This document shows, in pieces, positions 49,636 through 58,953 of a stretch of 64,000 bases of DNA. This DNA comes from Sphaerisporangium sp040649355 (GTDB taxonomy: Bacteria; Actinomycetota; Actinomycetes; Streptosporangiales; Streptosporangiaceae). Location of the stretch: positions 1-64,000 of the forward strand of contig NZ_JBICTU010000002.1 in the NCBI RefSeq assembly GCF_043197795.1, read 5' to 3'. The first letter of the stretch is position 1; every line of letters begins with the position of its first letter. Below the pieces are notes generated by a model. The model was not told the DNA's origin. It worked only from the letters and a program-made list of their open reading frames with translations, and made no database searches. The position numbers were made by a program, and so were the translations under genes.

Positions 49636-51894
49636 TCAGCGAAGAGCGTCCGCCAGGTCGCGGCAGCGCCCGGCCGGCCCCGCGTCACCGATCGCCTCGA
49701 ACGCCTCGGCCGCACGCGCGTAGGCTTGGCTGCTCTCCTCGGTCCGGCCGTCCTCAGCGAGGACGGCCGCGAGTGTCTCCAGGGCGCGCGCCTGTGAACC
49801 GAACATCTGGAACGGCTCCATGAGAGCGATCGCCTCGGTCAGCGTGGTGATCGCTTCGGCCCTGCGGCCGAGCCGCCCGAGACATTGGCCGACGCGGGCC
49901 AGCACCTGAGGCCGGGTGAGCGACACGATGTCCGGTGACATCCCCGAGTCCTCGTCGTCCAGCAGGGCGCGCACCATGAGGAGATGCTCCAGCGCCGCCT
50001 CATGGCGTCCGTCGCTGACCAGGCAGTCGCCGAGATTGCTCAGGCTCTGGCAGTAGGCGTCGATGTCGGCGTCGGCCTTGAACATCTCCGAGGCCTTCGT
50101 CAGGGAGTCGAAGGCCTCGCCGGTCCGTCCAAGGTGCAGCAGCGCCGTTCCCGCGTACTGGTGCGCCCAGGCGATCTGTGCTGTGGCACCGCTGCGGATG
50201 GCGAGGTCCAGCGCCTCGGCCGCGTATCGCATCGTGGCTTCCAGGTCGACGGGCGGCACCAGGTGCACCCAGGCCAGATAGTTGAGCTGCGTGGCGTGCT
50301 GCGGCGTGTCGCCGAGTGCGGCGGCGGCCTCGGCGCCGAGCGTGAAGACCTCCCGCCAATGCGGCCCGTGAATCCATCGGTCGGAGAACCAGTGCATCGA
50401 CTCGGCGCAGTCCAGGACGTCCAGGTGCCGGGCCGCCCCTGACGCGTACCGCAGCGCGCCCAGCCAGTTGTCCGCATTGACGCGCAGCCAGTGCTCGGCC
50501 TCCTCGGCGGAGGCGAAATCCTCCAGATCGGCATCTGACCGGCCGGGACGGTCAGGCTGGGGGCCGAACCACCGCCCCGCCATGGTGGCCATCCGCAGCA
50601 GCCACGACGTCATCGTCTCGGCGAGCGCGTCGCGCCCGGCCCCGGTCTCCTCCGCGTGCAGCCGATCGCGGGCGAACAGCCGGACCAGGTCGTGGAAGCG
50701 GTAACGGCCCGACGCGCCGTCCTCCAGCAGGCCGAGGTCGACGAGCTCGTCGAGGGCGTCCCAGGCATCCTCGACCGAGACGCCGCCGAGCACCGCGGCG
50801 AGGGCGGCGTCGAAGTCCCGGCCGGGCACCAGGGCCAGCCGGCGGAAGACCCGCCGCGCGGGCACCGCGAGTTGCTCGTAGGACATCCCGAACGCGGTCG
50901 CGATCTTGAGGTCACCGGCTCTGAGCTGGTCGAGGCGCCGCTCCTCATCCGCCAGCCGGCCGACGAAGTCGGCGGCATGCCAGCCAGGCCGGCTGACCAA
51001 CCGGTTCCCGACGATCCGCAGGGCCAGCGGCAGGCCGCCACACAGCTGAGCAAGCTCGCTGATCGCCGCTCCGCCGTCCGAGTAACCACGCTTGCCCAAG
51101 ATCCCCGTCAGCAACTCGGCCGCTTCCACCGGCGGCAACGGGCCGAGACTCAGCCTGTGGACACCCTCCAGACCGGCCAGCAGCCGCCGGCTCGTCGCGA
51201 ACGCTCTGCTTCGGCCGCTGCCTGGAAGGACCGGGCGTATCTGCTCCTCCGACCCGGCGTTGTCGAGCACGACCAGGGCGCGCCGCTCCCGCAGCAGCGA
51301 CCGGTATAACGAGGCGCGCTCCAGGGGGTCGTGGGGCATGTGCCGATCGGCGGTGCCGAGCGCACGGAGTAGTTGCGTCAGGGCGTCGTACGCGGAGACA
51401 GGCCGGGGAGACATGCCGAACAGGTCGACGAAGAACACTCCGTCCGGAAAGTTCGGCCGCAGGACATGGGCGGCGCGGACGGCGAACGTGGTCTTGCCCA
51501 GACCGGCAGAGCCGGTGATGAGGGCGACGCCGGCGGCACCCGGCGTGTCGCCGGCGCGCACGAAGTCCTCCACCCAGGCGAGCTCCCCGGCACGGCCGGT
51601 GAAGTCGTCAACCGTCCGAGGCGGCTCACACAGGCCGGTCGGACGCGTCCAGTGATCCCTTAGCCGGCCCTCTCGGGCCAGATCGATGAGCTGCGTACGG
51701 TCGTCCTCCCCGAGCGAGAGCGCCTGCGCCAGAGCGGTGGCGGTCCGGTGCTGGGGTCCTGTGCTGCGTCCGCGCTCCATGTCCGACAGGGTCCGGGCAC
51801 TGACCCCCGATGCCTCGGCGAGCTGTTCCAGTGTGAGACGTGCCGCGTGCCGATGGTGGCGCAGCAAATCCGCGAAGCTGGGCGGGGTGGAAAT
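49636..51894 (-). CDS. HTH-NB-ARC-TPR transcriptional regulator with probable ATT start
   Basis: About 752 residues. XRE HTH at the N-terminus (FADLLRHHRHAARLTLEQLAE), NB-ARC ATPase at ~90-400 (GSAGLGKTT, ALVVLDNAG, GLPLAL) and TPR repeats to the C-terminus. Such STAND proteins act as signal-dependent switches, often for secondary metabolism. The best start is ATT at 51894: AGAAGGAG (51908-51901) lies 6 nt upstream and relatives begin near STPPSFADLL. The next in-frame start, TTG 51867, lacks a ribosome-binding site and would cut into the HTH. Confidence 0.85.
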   Translation of the reverse strand: MSTPPSFADLLRHHRHAARLTLEQLAEASGVSARTLSDMERGRSTGPQHRTATALAQALSLGEDDRTQLIDLAREGRLRDHWTRPTGLCEPPRTVDDFTGRAGELAWVEDFVRAGDTPGAAGVALITGSAGLGKTTFAVRAAHVLRPNFPDGVFFVDLFGMSPRPVSAYDALTQLLRALGTADRHMPHDPLERASLYRSLLRERRALVVLDNAGSEEQIRPVLPGSGRSRAFATSRRLLAGLEGVHRLSLGPLPPVEAAELLTGILGKRGYSDGGAAISELAQLCGGLPLALRIVGNRLVSRPGWHAADFVGRLADEERRLDQLRAGDLKIATAFGMSYEQLAVPARRVFRRLALVPGRDFDAALAAVLGGVSVEDAWDALDELVDLGLLEDGASGRYRFHDLVRLFARDRLHAEETGAGRDALAETMTSWLLRMATMAGRWFGPQPDRPGRSDADLEDFASAEEAEHWLRVNADNWLGALRYASGAARHLDVLDCAESMHWFSDRWIHGPHWREVFTLGAEAAAALGDTPQHATQLNYLAWVHLVPPVDLEATMRYAAEALDLAIRSGATAQIAWAHQYAGTALLHLGRTGEAFDSLTKASEMFKADADIDAYCQSLSNLGDCLVSDGRHEAALEHLLMVRALLDDEDSGMSPDIVSLTRPQVLARVGQCLGRLGRRAEAITTLTEAIALMEPFQMFGSQARALETLAAVLAEDGRTEESSQAYARAAEAFEAIGDAGPAGRCRDLADALR

Positions 51895-52183
51895 GGGGCG
51901 CTCCTTCTCGTCACCTGCGGGAGACGGCTCCGAGCTTACGGGCCAGGGTCGCCGGGCCCAAGGGCCGAGAAGATCGTGCGCCGGAGCTGGTGATCGTCAG
52001 GGCAGATCCCGCACCGACCCGCCAGGACCCTCAACCATCCGCCGTGACTGAACCGTCGACAAGCCGGTCTCTCTGGCGGAAGGATCCGGACCGATCCTTC
52101 CGGTGGGTCCAGGTACGGCCGGACCGCTCCGTCTCGGGATCGTCGCTCTCGTTTCATGTCAGTGCTCTGGTAGCGTGGGGAGG

Positions 52184-52906
52184 ATGAACGCCAGCCGTAC
52201 CGCGCGCGAACGTGTCCGTGCCGAGCTGATCAGTGAGATCAAGGATGTGGCGCGGCGCCAGCTGGCCGTCGAGGGGGCGGCGGGGCTGTCCCTGCGGGCC
52301 GTCGCCCGGGAGCTGGGCATGGTGTCGTCGGCCATCTACCGCTACTTCCCGAGCCGCGACGAGTTGCTCACCGCGCTCATCATCGAGGCGTTCGACGCGG
52401 TCGGCACCGCCGTCGAGCAGGCCGACGCGGCGTGCCCCCGCGACCGTCACCTCGACCGCTGGATGGCCGCCTGCCGGGCCGTACGCACCTGGGCGCTCGC
52501 CCATCCGCACGAGTACGCGCTGATCCACGGCTCGCCGGTGCCCGGCTACGTCGCGCCCCAGGACACCGCCGCGCCGGCCGCCCGGGACGGGATCGTCATG
52601 GGGGCCATCCTGCGCGACGCCCACGTGGCGGGCGAGTTGTCGCCGATGGCCGGGCTCCCGCCCGCCCCCGCCTCCTTCGCGCCCGACGCCGCGCGGTTGC
52701 GCGAGGCCCTGTTCGTCGACCTCCCCGACGACCTCATCCTGCGTGCGCTGGAGTCCTGGACCTACATCTACGGCGTGGTCAGCTTCGAGCTGTTCGGCAT
52801 GTACAAGGGCGTCATCGAGGAGGACCGCGACGCGACGTTCGACCACACGGCCCTGGTCCAGGCCCGGCTGCTGGGCCTGGACCGCGGCGCCTCCTCCGGC
52901 GGGTGA
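52184..52906 (+). CDS. TetR-family regulator (WHG C-terminal type)
   Basis: 240 residues. HTH: LSLRAVARELGMVSSAIYRYF. C-terminal domain carries the pattern LAHPHEYALIHGSPVPGY, typical of TetR_C_13/WHG members. ATG 52184 directly follows GGGGAGG, and TAGCGT at 52171-52176 would place transcription near the ATG, so it may be leaderless. Its stop abuts the stop of the PDZ gene (52906/52907). Confidence 0.88.
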   Translation: MNASRTARERVRAELISEIKDVARRQLAVEGAAGLSLRAVARELGMVSSAIYRYFPSRDELLTALIIEAFDAVGTAVEQADAACPRDRHLDRWMAACRAVRTWALAHPHEYALIHGSPVPGYVAPQDTAAPAARDGIVMGAILRDAHVAGELSPMAGLPPAPASFAPDAARLREALFVDLPDDLILRALESWTYIYGVVSFELFGMYKGVIEEDRDATFDHTALVQARLLGLDRGASSGG

Positions 52907-53656
52907 CTAGCCCTCCTGGTCCAGCGTGACCTGGAGGTTCACCACGGCACCCCTCCGGATGACGGTGACGGGAAACGTCGCCCGGGCGCGCTTGCCCCTC
53001 AGCGCGTGGTCCAGCTCGGTGATCGTCGGCGTCCGCACCCCGTCGAAGGACGTGATGACGTCCTCCGCCTGGAGGCCTGAGGCCTCCGTCGCGCTGCCGT
53101 GGTCGAGGAAGACCACCCTGACCCCGGTGCCGCCGCTGTTCCTGAGATACGCCGACAAGGCGCCCTGCGTGCCGGGCTTGATGATGACCGTCAGCGGCTG
53201 GACGGCCCCGTCCAGGGTGAAGGTGCCGCTGAACCGGCCACCGGCCAGCGGGGCGTCACCGTCCGCCGCGATCTGCACGTCCAGGGGACGGACGAAGGTC
53301 CAGGTGCCGGCGCGAAGCTGGGCGGTGGCCGATCTGCGGTCGGGCGCGATCGTGTCCGGGCAGACCGCCCCCGGGCAACGCAGGTTCAGGCCGACGATAC
53401 GGGTGTGCGCGGGGGCCTGGATGGTGAGGTAGCCGGGCCGTCGCCGGGTCTGGCCGTCCGGCGGATAGGAGACGGGCTTGGCCGGGCCCGGCGCGTCCAG
53501 GTCGGGGACGTTCCGCTGGGGCGGCAGCGACCGGACCGGGCCCGCGAGGCTCCGCCGGGAGGCGGGAGCCGCCGCGTCGGCGGAGGTGGCGCCTGCCACG
53601 AGCAGACCCGCGCCCAGGACGACCGCGGCGCACGACTTCACACTCTTATGGATCAT
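52907..53656 (-). CDS. Exported PDZ-domain protein
   Basis: 249 residues. Sec signal peptide (VKSCAAVVLGAGLLVAGATSADA) and a C-terminal PDZ-like domain at ~170-245 (VVFLDHGSATEASGLQAEDVITSFDG, then ITELDHALRGK). No protease domain is present. Two cysteines (LRCPGAVCPD) in the middle may pair. ATG 53656 with AGGAGAAGG. Likely an extracellular scaffold or substrate-binding protein. Confidence 0.8.
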   Translation of the reverse strand: MIHKSVKSCAAVVLGAGLLVAGATSADAAAPASRRSLAGPVRSLPPQRNVPDLDAPGPAKPVSYPPDGQTRRRPGYLTIQAPAHTRIVGLNLRCPGAVCPDTIAPDRRSATAQLRAGTWTFVRPLDVQIAADGDAPLAGGRFSGTFTLDGAVQPLTVIIKPGTQGALSAYLRNSGGTGVRVVFLDHGSATEASGLQAEDVITSFDGVRTPTITELDHALRGKRARATFPVTVIRRGAVVNLQVTLDQEG

Positions 53657-53751
53657 GCCTTCTCCTCCTGATAAAAACGATCAAGAAGGAGTGTGACACC
53701 ACGAACACGGAGAGTCACGAATCGGGGCCGGGTCCGACCGGATGGGCATGC

Positions 53752-55053
53752 TCAGAGCCCTTCCCAGAGGGCGCTCACCGGCATGGCGCGCATCCGATCG
53801 CCAAAGGGGAGGGTCTGCGTGCCCGTGTAAAGAACGACTCCGACGATGAAGTCATCACCAAGGCGATCGGCCAGGTGTCGCAGCCCCCTGAAGTCGTCGG
53901 ACCGAACGGTCGATGATGCTTTGATCTCGATGCCGATCACTTGGCCCTGGCGGTTCTCCAGGACGGCATCCACCTCGACCTGGTCCTTGGTGCGATAGTG
54001 GAACAACTCGGCGCGCTGCTCGGACCAGGTCAGCTGGCGGGCCAGTTCCATGAGGACGAACCCTTCAAGGAGGGGGCCGAACAGACCCTCTGGTCGCACC
54101 AAGCTCCTGGAGTCGGCGCCAAGAAGGTTCGCGGCCACCCCCGAATCCACGAACGCGACCTTCGGTGTACTGATCGCACGGCTGCTGATGTTGCGTGACC
54201 ACGCGGGGATGCGCTTGGTCAGGAACACCTCGTCGAGCAGCGCCAGATAACGATGGACAGTCGTCGCGGACAGCCCGGCGGCGGTGCTCATCGCGTTGGC
54301 GACCAGAAGCTGACCCGACCGCGCGGCCAGCAGCCGCACGAGGGCACGCATCTGCGGTCCTCGTTCGATCTCCGCCAACTGGCTCACGTCTCGTGCGATG
54401 AGGTCGGACACGTACGAGTCGAAGAACCGCTCTCGCCGCCGAGGATTCGATCGAGCGACAGCCTCGGGAAAACCCCCTCTGACTATCCGCTCCGCGTACT
54501 CGTTGCGCGTGACCGCCGACGTGTGGCTGAGACGCTCACCCTCGGCGAAGAGGGCGTCCACGAAGCCGTCGGCGGTGCCCTCGATCTCGCCCTGAGAGAA
54601 GGGCCAGAGCTCGATGGTCTCCATCCGGCCGGGCAGTAGATCCGGAAGCGCCCTTAGGCCCAGCACTCGCGCTGATCCGGTCAGCAGATAACGACCTGGC
54701 CGCGGGTGGGTGTCCACCTGCTCTTTGATGGCCAGTAACAGATCGGGCACCCGCTGGATCTCGTCGATCACCATGAGTTCCGGGAAGGCGACGAAACCGG
54801 CCGGATCAGTGAGGGCGGCCTGCCGAACCACAGGCGTGTCGAGATTGCGCCACTCGGCCGCACGGTCCTTGGCCAGAAGCCGGACCAATGTGCTCTTGCC
54901 ACACTGGCGCACACCATTGACGAGCACGACGCGGGTATCGGCCAGGGCCTCCCCGACAGCCACACTCGCGTGCCGAGGAACAACCCTGCCGAGAGGGGTC
55001 TGCGAAGGGATGACCACCAGGTCAGCATGACACAGTGGACCCTCCAACGACAT
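53752..55053 (-). CDS. AAA ATPase, DUF4143 family
   Basis: 433 residues. Walker A GVRQCGKST, Walker B ELMVIDEIQ, sensor-like YLLTGSA, and C-terminal DUF4143 (AFVDSGVAANLLG, FHYRTKDQVEVDAVLENR, IGIEIKAS) with a nuclease-like Asp/Glu/Lys pattern. This family is common, variable and often horizontally moved; function is unclear. ATG 55053 lies inside the last unit of the upstream 23-bp repeats and lacks a clear ribosome-binding site. Confidence 0.85.
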   Translation of the reverse strand: MSLEGPLCHADLVVIPSQTPLGRVVPRHASVAVGEALADTRVVLVNGVRQCGKSTLVRLLAKDRAAEWRNLDTPVVRQAALTDPAGFVAFPELMVIDEIQRVPDLLLAIKEQVDTHPRPGRYLLTGSARVLGLRALPDLLPGRMETIELWPFSQGEIEGTADGFVDALFAEGERLSHTSAVTRNEYAERIVRGGFPEAVARSNPRRRERFFDSYVSDLIARDVSQLAEIERGPQMRALVRLLAARSGQLLVANAMSTAAGLSATTVHRYLALLDEVFLTKRIPAWSRNISSRAISTPKVAFVDSGVAANLLGADSRSLVRPEGLFGPLLEGFVLMELARQLTWSEQRAELFHYRTKDQVEVDAVLENRQGQVIGIEIKASSTVRSDDFRGLRHLADRLGDDFIVGVVLYTGTQTLPFGDRMRAMPVSALWEGL

Positions 55054-55127
55054 GTTGGCCGCCGGTTTCCTGGCACGCTGGTCGCAAGGTTACTGCCACT
55101 TTGGCCGGAGGTCTGCTGGCACGTTGG
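55051..55127. repeat. 23-bp iterons upstream of the DUF4143 gene
   Basis: Three full units (55059-55081, 55082-55104, 55105-55127) plus a partial copy ending at 55058 have TTGG or CTGG at an exact 23-bp period. The core on the + strand is TGGCACGTTGG; in minus orientation CCAACGTGCCAG. Confidence 0.75.
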
Positions 55128-55255
55128 ACGCTACTCTGCCGACATGCTAGACGCATGTGTCGATCCACCTAGCAGGACAGGTGTGGCCCGCGCAGGGCTG
55201 ACCAACTGGACGCGCTCACCCGTCTCACGTTCGGTTCCGTGTACGGTTTCAGCCT

Positions 55256-56065
55256 TTACATATCGCGCCCCATGGCGGCTGCGGCTGCCAGGATGTTGAC
55301 GTAGTCGCGCAGATGGGCGATCTGCCCGTTGCGCACGGTGAGCACAACGATGTTGGGAAGCGCGAACTCGCCGGTGGACGCGCTGGTCCCGAGGGCTTCC
55401 TGCTCGACGATGATCGTGTCTGGATCGTTGGTGTCGTAGATGGCAAGGGTGCGGTAACGCTCGTACTTGAACGTGTTGGTCTTCCACACTGCGGCTGTCC
55501 AACGCACGATCTCGTCCCGGCCCACAAGCCGGGACGGCACGCCCGGGCGTGTGAACGGGAACTCATGGACCGCGTCGACCGCGTACATACGGCCCATGTC
55601 ATGGGCGGACTGGCGGATAGAGGCTTTTCGCCAACGCTCCAGAACCTCACGCGGACCGGCTTCTTGCTCGCCGAGCGCCGCTCGCCTGGCGGTTATCCTG
55701 CGATAGCTGATCTTCCAGCCGCCGGGTTGGCGCGTGACGATGTCGTCGTAGACGACACTGCCGGCCGTTCCGTCGGCCTTGATGCCGATTCCTTTGGATC
55801 GGACCCGCGCCGAGCGATCGTCGATTTCGGTGATCACGATGTTGGTGACGTGGTGGCCGACCGGGTTGGCGTCGCCCAATGCGAGCGCGGCCTCACGTAT
55901 GGCCGCGGTCCCGTGCAACGAGCCGAGGCCGAAGTCGTCCAGGTCATAGGTGACATCTGGGGTGAACAGCTCACCCGCTCGGTCCAGCTCGCCCGCGTCC
56001 GTGAGGTGGCCATGGAGATTGATCAGGTCGTTGATGTCGATCCGGTCGTGTTCCGTCAGCGCCAT
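55256..56065 (-). CDS. Double SnoaL-like (NTF2-fold) protein
   Basis: 269 residues with two tandem SnoaL-type cone folds: the first at ~1-135 (NDLINLHGHLTDAGELDRAGELFTP), the second at ~140-269 (HEFPFTRPGVPSRLVGRDEIV). The fold serves cyclases, isomerases and polyketide-related enzymes; the activity here is unknown. ATG 56065 with GGAGGGG upstream. Divergent from a TetR gene, its likely regulator. Confidence 0.8.
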   Translation of the reverse strand: MALTEHDRIDINDLINLHGHLTDAGELDRAGELFTPDVTYDLDDFGLGSLHGTAAIREAALALGDANPVGHHVTNIVITEIDDRSARVRSKGIGIKADGTAGSVVYDDIVTRQPGGWKISYRRITARRAALGEQEAGPREVLERWRKASIRQSAHDMGRMYAVDAVHEFPFTRPGVPSRLVGRDEIVRWTAAVWKTNTFKYERYRTLAIYDTNDPDTIIVEQEALGTSASTGEFALPNIVVLTVRNGQIAHLRDYVNILAAAAAMGRDM

Positions 56066-56129
56066 TGGGGTGGCCCCTCCATGCTCGGGGTGAGCCGTGC
56101 CAGTAAAGTGAGGCATGGTCCGGTTAGAT

Positions 56130-56156
56130 GGGGGCACGGTAGCGGACTGTGTCCCC
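56130..56156. promoter_or_regulatory. Candidate TetR operator in divergent spacer
   Basis: GGGGGCAC (56130-56137) and GTGTCCCC (56149-56156) form an inverted repeat with one mismatch between the SnoaL-like and TetR genes, overlapping the most upstream TetR start. Confidence 0.45.
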
Positions 56157-56796
56157 GGTTAGCAAGGGTGTGGTGATTGCGCTGGCAGGCCACGAATCGC
56201 GGTCGCGTGCCGGGCGTCCGAGGCGAGCAGACGCCCGACGTAACTACGAGCAGTTGGTCGAGCAGGCGCGAATTGCGTTCGCCGAGTTCGGCGTGGACGC
56301 CTCCTTGGACGAGATCGCTCGGCGGGCAGGAGTGGCCAGCGGGACGCTGTATCGGCATTTCCCCGCTCGGCTGGATCTCATCGAGGCTGTCCTCGCCGAG
56401 CAGATAGCCGGGTTGGTCGACCTTGGTCGCGGGCTGCTGTCAGCCGAGGACGAGTTCGACGCGTTGTCCACGTGGTTGCGTGCTGCGCTCACGCATGCCT
56501 TGACCTATCGGGGCCTGGCGGCCGCGGTGATGAACTCGGCGCTCGACCACGGGAATGGCCTGGTATCGACCTGGCATGCGGAAATGTTCGAGGTAGGGGC
56601 CGCGTTGCTGGCGCGGGCGCGGCAATCAGGCATGGTCGTCGCCGTTGCGGATGAAGCGGATGTGCTGAAGATGGTCGGCGCCATCGCCTGGGCCGCCCAG
56701 GACGCCCCGGACCGCTCAGCTCAAGCCGACCGCCTGCTCGCCCTCCTCATGAACGGACTACGTCACGGCGGCCTTCCGCATCAAACTGGCAATTAA
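56149..56796 (+). CDS. TetR-family regulator
   Basis: 215 residues. HTH: ASLDEIARRAGVASGTLYRHF; C-terminal helices like the SbtR/TetR_C_33 group (LSTWLRAALTHALTYRGLAAAV). GTG 56149 is the most upstream start, but it overlaps an inverted repeat; GTG 56170 or 56173 with AAGGG upstream may be used. Divergent from the double SnoaL gene. Confidence 0.85.
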   Translation: MSPVSKGVVIALAGHESRSRAGRPRRADARRNYEQLVEQARIAFAEFGVDASLDEIARRAGVASGTLYRHFPARLDLIEAVLAEQIAGLVDLGRGLLSAEDEFDALSTWLRAALTHALTYRGLAAAVMNSALDHGNGLVSTWHAEMFEVGAALLARARQSGMVVAVADEADVLKMVGAIAWAAQDAPDRSAQADRLLALLMNGLRHGGLPHQTGN

Positions 56797-56859
56797 CAAC
56801 CATCCCATTCGTCTCTTAGATGGGACGGTTTGGGGCCTCGTCGCGTACGCGAAGGCGGT

Positions 56860-56893
56860 GAGCCGGCGCCCATGACGGAGAGGGCGCCGGCTC
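56860..56893 (-). terminator. leuA terminator hairpin
   Basis: GAGCCGGCGCC at 56860-56870 pairs perfectly with 56883-56893, 13 bp beyond the leuA stop. It can also serve the converging TetR gene. Confidence 0.75.
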
Positions 56894-56905
56894 AGGGGTC
56901 GGGGA

Positions 56906-58621
56906 TCAGGGGCGGGAGGCGCGGTTCACGGCGGAGAGGATGGCCTTGAGGGAGGCGGTGACGGTGTTGGCGTCGACGCCGATGCCCCACAGGACCCGGG
57001 CGCCGACCTGGCACTCGACGTAGGCGGCGGCCCTGGCGTCACTGCCGGCGCTCATGGCGTGCTCGGTGTAGTCGAGCACCCTCACCTCGACCCCGACGCT
57101 GCTCAGCGCGTCGACGAACGCCGAGATGGGCCCGTTGCCCACGCCCTCGATCTCGCGGATCTGGCCGTCGACGCGGATGTCGGCGCTGATGGCGTCCTTC
57201 TCGTCGACCTGCGAGACGTTGCGGTGGGCGAGCAGGCCGAAGCGGCCCCAGGGCTTCGCCGGGTTCGGCAGGAACTCGTCTCTGAAGACGTCCCACATCT
57301 GGGCGGGGGTGACCTCGCCGCCCTCGGCGTCGGTGTGGGACTGGATGACGCCGGAGAACTCGATCTGCAGGCGCCGCGGCATGTCGAAGCCGTGCTCGGC
57401 CTTCATGATGTAGGCCACGCCGCCCTTGCCGGACTGGCTGTTGACCCGGATGACGGCCTCGTAGGTGCGGCCGACGTCCTTGGGGTCGATCGGCAGGTAC
57501 GGCACGGCCCACGCGAAGTCGTCGACCGGCACCCCGGCCGCCGTCGCGTCGCGCTCCAGCGCCTCCAGGCCCTTCTTGATGGCGTCCTGGTGGGAGCCGG
57601 AGAAGGCGGTGTAGACCAGCTCGCCGCCGTACGGGTGGCGAGGGTGGACGGGGAGCTGGTTGCAGTACTCCACGACGCGGCGGATCTCGTCGATGTCGCC
57701 GAAGTCGATCATCGGGTCGACGCCCTGGCTGAAGAGGTTCATGCCCAGCGTGACCAGGCAGACGTTGCCGGTGCGCTCGCCGTTGCCGAACAGGCAGCCC
57801 TCGATGCGGTCGGCCCCGGCCTGGAAGCCCAGCTCGGCGGCGGCGACGGCCGTACCCCGGTCGTTGTGGGGGTGCAGCGACAGCACGATCGAGTCGCGGT
57901 AGGCCAGGTTGCGGTGCATCCACTCGATCTGGTCGGCGTAGACGTTCGGCGTGGCCATCTCGACGGTGGCCGGCAGGTTGATGATGACCTTGCGGTCGGG
58001 GGTGGGCTGCCAGACGTCGTTGACGGCGTCGCAGACCTCGACGGCGTACTCCAGCTCGGTGCCGGTGAACGACTCCGGCGAATACTGGAAGTAGATCTCG
58101 GTGTCGCCCATCTGGGCGGCGAGCTTCTTGCACAGCTTCGCGCCCTCGACGGCGATCGCCGTGATGCCGTCCTTGTCCTGGCCGAACACCACACGGCGCT
58201 GCAGGGTCGAGGTGGAGTTGTAGAGGTGGACGATGGCCTGCTTGGCGCCCCGCACCGCCTCGAAGGTGCGCTCGATCAGCTCGGGCCTCGCCTGGGTCAG
58301 CACCTGGATCACCACGTCATCGGGGACGCGGCCCTCCTCGATGATCTGCCGTACGAAGTCGAAGTCGGTCTGCGAGGCGGCGGGGAAACCGACCTCGATC
58401 TCCTTGTAGCCCATGCGGACCAGCAGCTCGAACATCTGGAGCTTGCGGTGGGGGTCCATGGGGTCGATCAGCGCCTGGTTGCCGTCGCGCAGGTCGACCG
58501 CGCACCACTGGGGGGCCCGTTCGATGACCTTGTCGGGCCAGGTGCGGTCGGCCAGGCGTACGGGGGCGAACGCCTCGTAGCGCTGGAAGGGCATGGGGCT
58601 GGGCTGCTGCTGGGGATACAT
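56906..58621 (-). CDS. leuA: 2-isopropylmalate synthase
   Basis: 571 residues, the long actinobacterial form. Catalytic barrel: LRDGNQAL at 44-51, and HPHNDRGTA with metal-binding His residues; LeuA allosteric domain at the C-terminus (GGEVTPAQM to VNRASRP end) for leucine feedback. It condenses acetyl-CoA with 2-oxoisovalerate, the first step in leucine synthesis. ATG 58621 with AGGAG 8 nt upstream. Preceded by a leucine-rich leader peptide and hairpin, so attenuation is likely. Confidence 0.96.
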   Translation of the reverse strand: MYPQQQPSPMPFQRYEAFAPVRLADRTWPDKVIERAPQWCAVDLRDGNQALIDPMDPHRKLQMFELLVRMGYKEIEVGFPAASQTDFDFVRQIIEEGRVPDDVVIQVLTQARPELIERTFEAVRGAKQAIVHLYNSTSTLQRRVVFGQDKDGITAIAVEGAKLCKKLAAQMGDTEIYFQYSPESFTGTELEYAVEVCDAVNDVWQPTPDRKVIINLPATVEMATPNVYADQIEWMHRNLAYRDSIVLSLHPHNDRGTAVAAAELGFQAGADRIEGCLFGNGERTGNVCLVTLGMNLFSQGVDPMIDFGDIDEIRRVVEYCNQLPVHPRHPYGGELVYTAFSGSHQDAIKKGLEALERDATAAGVPVDDFAWAVPYLPIDPKDVGRTYEAVIRVNSQSGKGGVAYIMKAEHGFDMPRRLQIEFSGVIQSHTDAEGGEVTPAQMWDVFRDEFLPNPAKPWGRFGLLAHRNVSQVDEKDAISADIRVDGQIREIEGVGNGPISAFVDALSSVGVEVRVLDYTEHAMSAGSDARAAAYVECQVGARVLWGIGVDANTVTASLKAILSAVNRASRP

Positions 58622-58752
58622 ATCGCGTGCTCCTGATCGGTTTCGGAACCGGGGCGGCACACGTCAGGACTTCACACCTGAACTGGTCTGACGAATCAGA
58701 GAGAGGTCGCCACCGGGATTAACCCTCAAGCGGCCGACGCGCATGGCTCGCT

Positions 58753-58793
58753 CCGCGGCGAGGGAGCCGGCCTCTTACAGGCCCTCGCCGCGG
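58753..58793 (-). promoter_or_regulatory. Attenuator-type hairpin in the leuA leader
   Basis: CCGCGGCGAGGG at 58753-58764 pairs perfectly with 58782-58793; one arm lies inside the leader-peptide frame, the other beyond its stop. A ribosome stalled on leader Leu codons would prevent pairing. Confidence 0.65.
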
Positions 58794-58819
58794 CAGCTAA
58801 GAAGCAGCCCGCGCAGCAT
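58775..58819 (-). CDS. leuA leader peptide (14 residues)
   Basis: ATG 58819 to TAA 58775 encodes MLRGLLLSCRGEGL, with five leucines including three in a row. TACGGT lies 6 bp upstream of ATG, so the mRNA may begin at the start codon (leaderless), as seen for many actinobacterial leader peptides. It is followed by the hairpin and then ~130 bp to leuA. Confidence 0.7.
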   Translation of the reverse strand: MLRGLLLSCRGEGL

Positions 58820-58953
58820 ACCCAGACCGTAGCAGACCCCGGGGAGTCACCGGAACGCGACGGCCGATCACGGGGGTCGGACCCCTACCGGCCCTCGCCG
58901 GGTGCCGGCCGCCCTTCACCCCGTAGGCTCCGAATGGAGACAGGAGGCACGAG

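Noticed and set aside
55051..55127. 23-bp repeats considered as a CRISPR array or plasmid origin
   Set aside because: No spacers separate the units, and no replication gene or AT-rich unwinding region adjoins.
57059..58636. A 525-codon open frame on the + strand opposite leuA
   Set aside because: It is the GC-driven antisense shadow of leuA; no domain and no credible ribosome-binding site.
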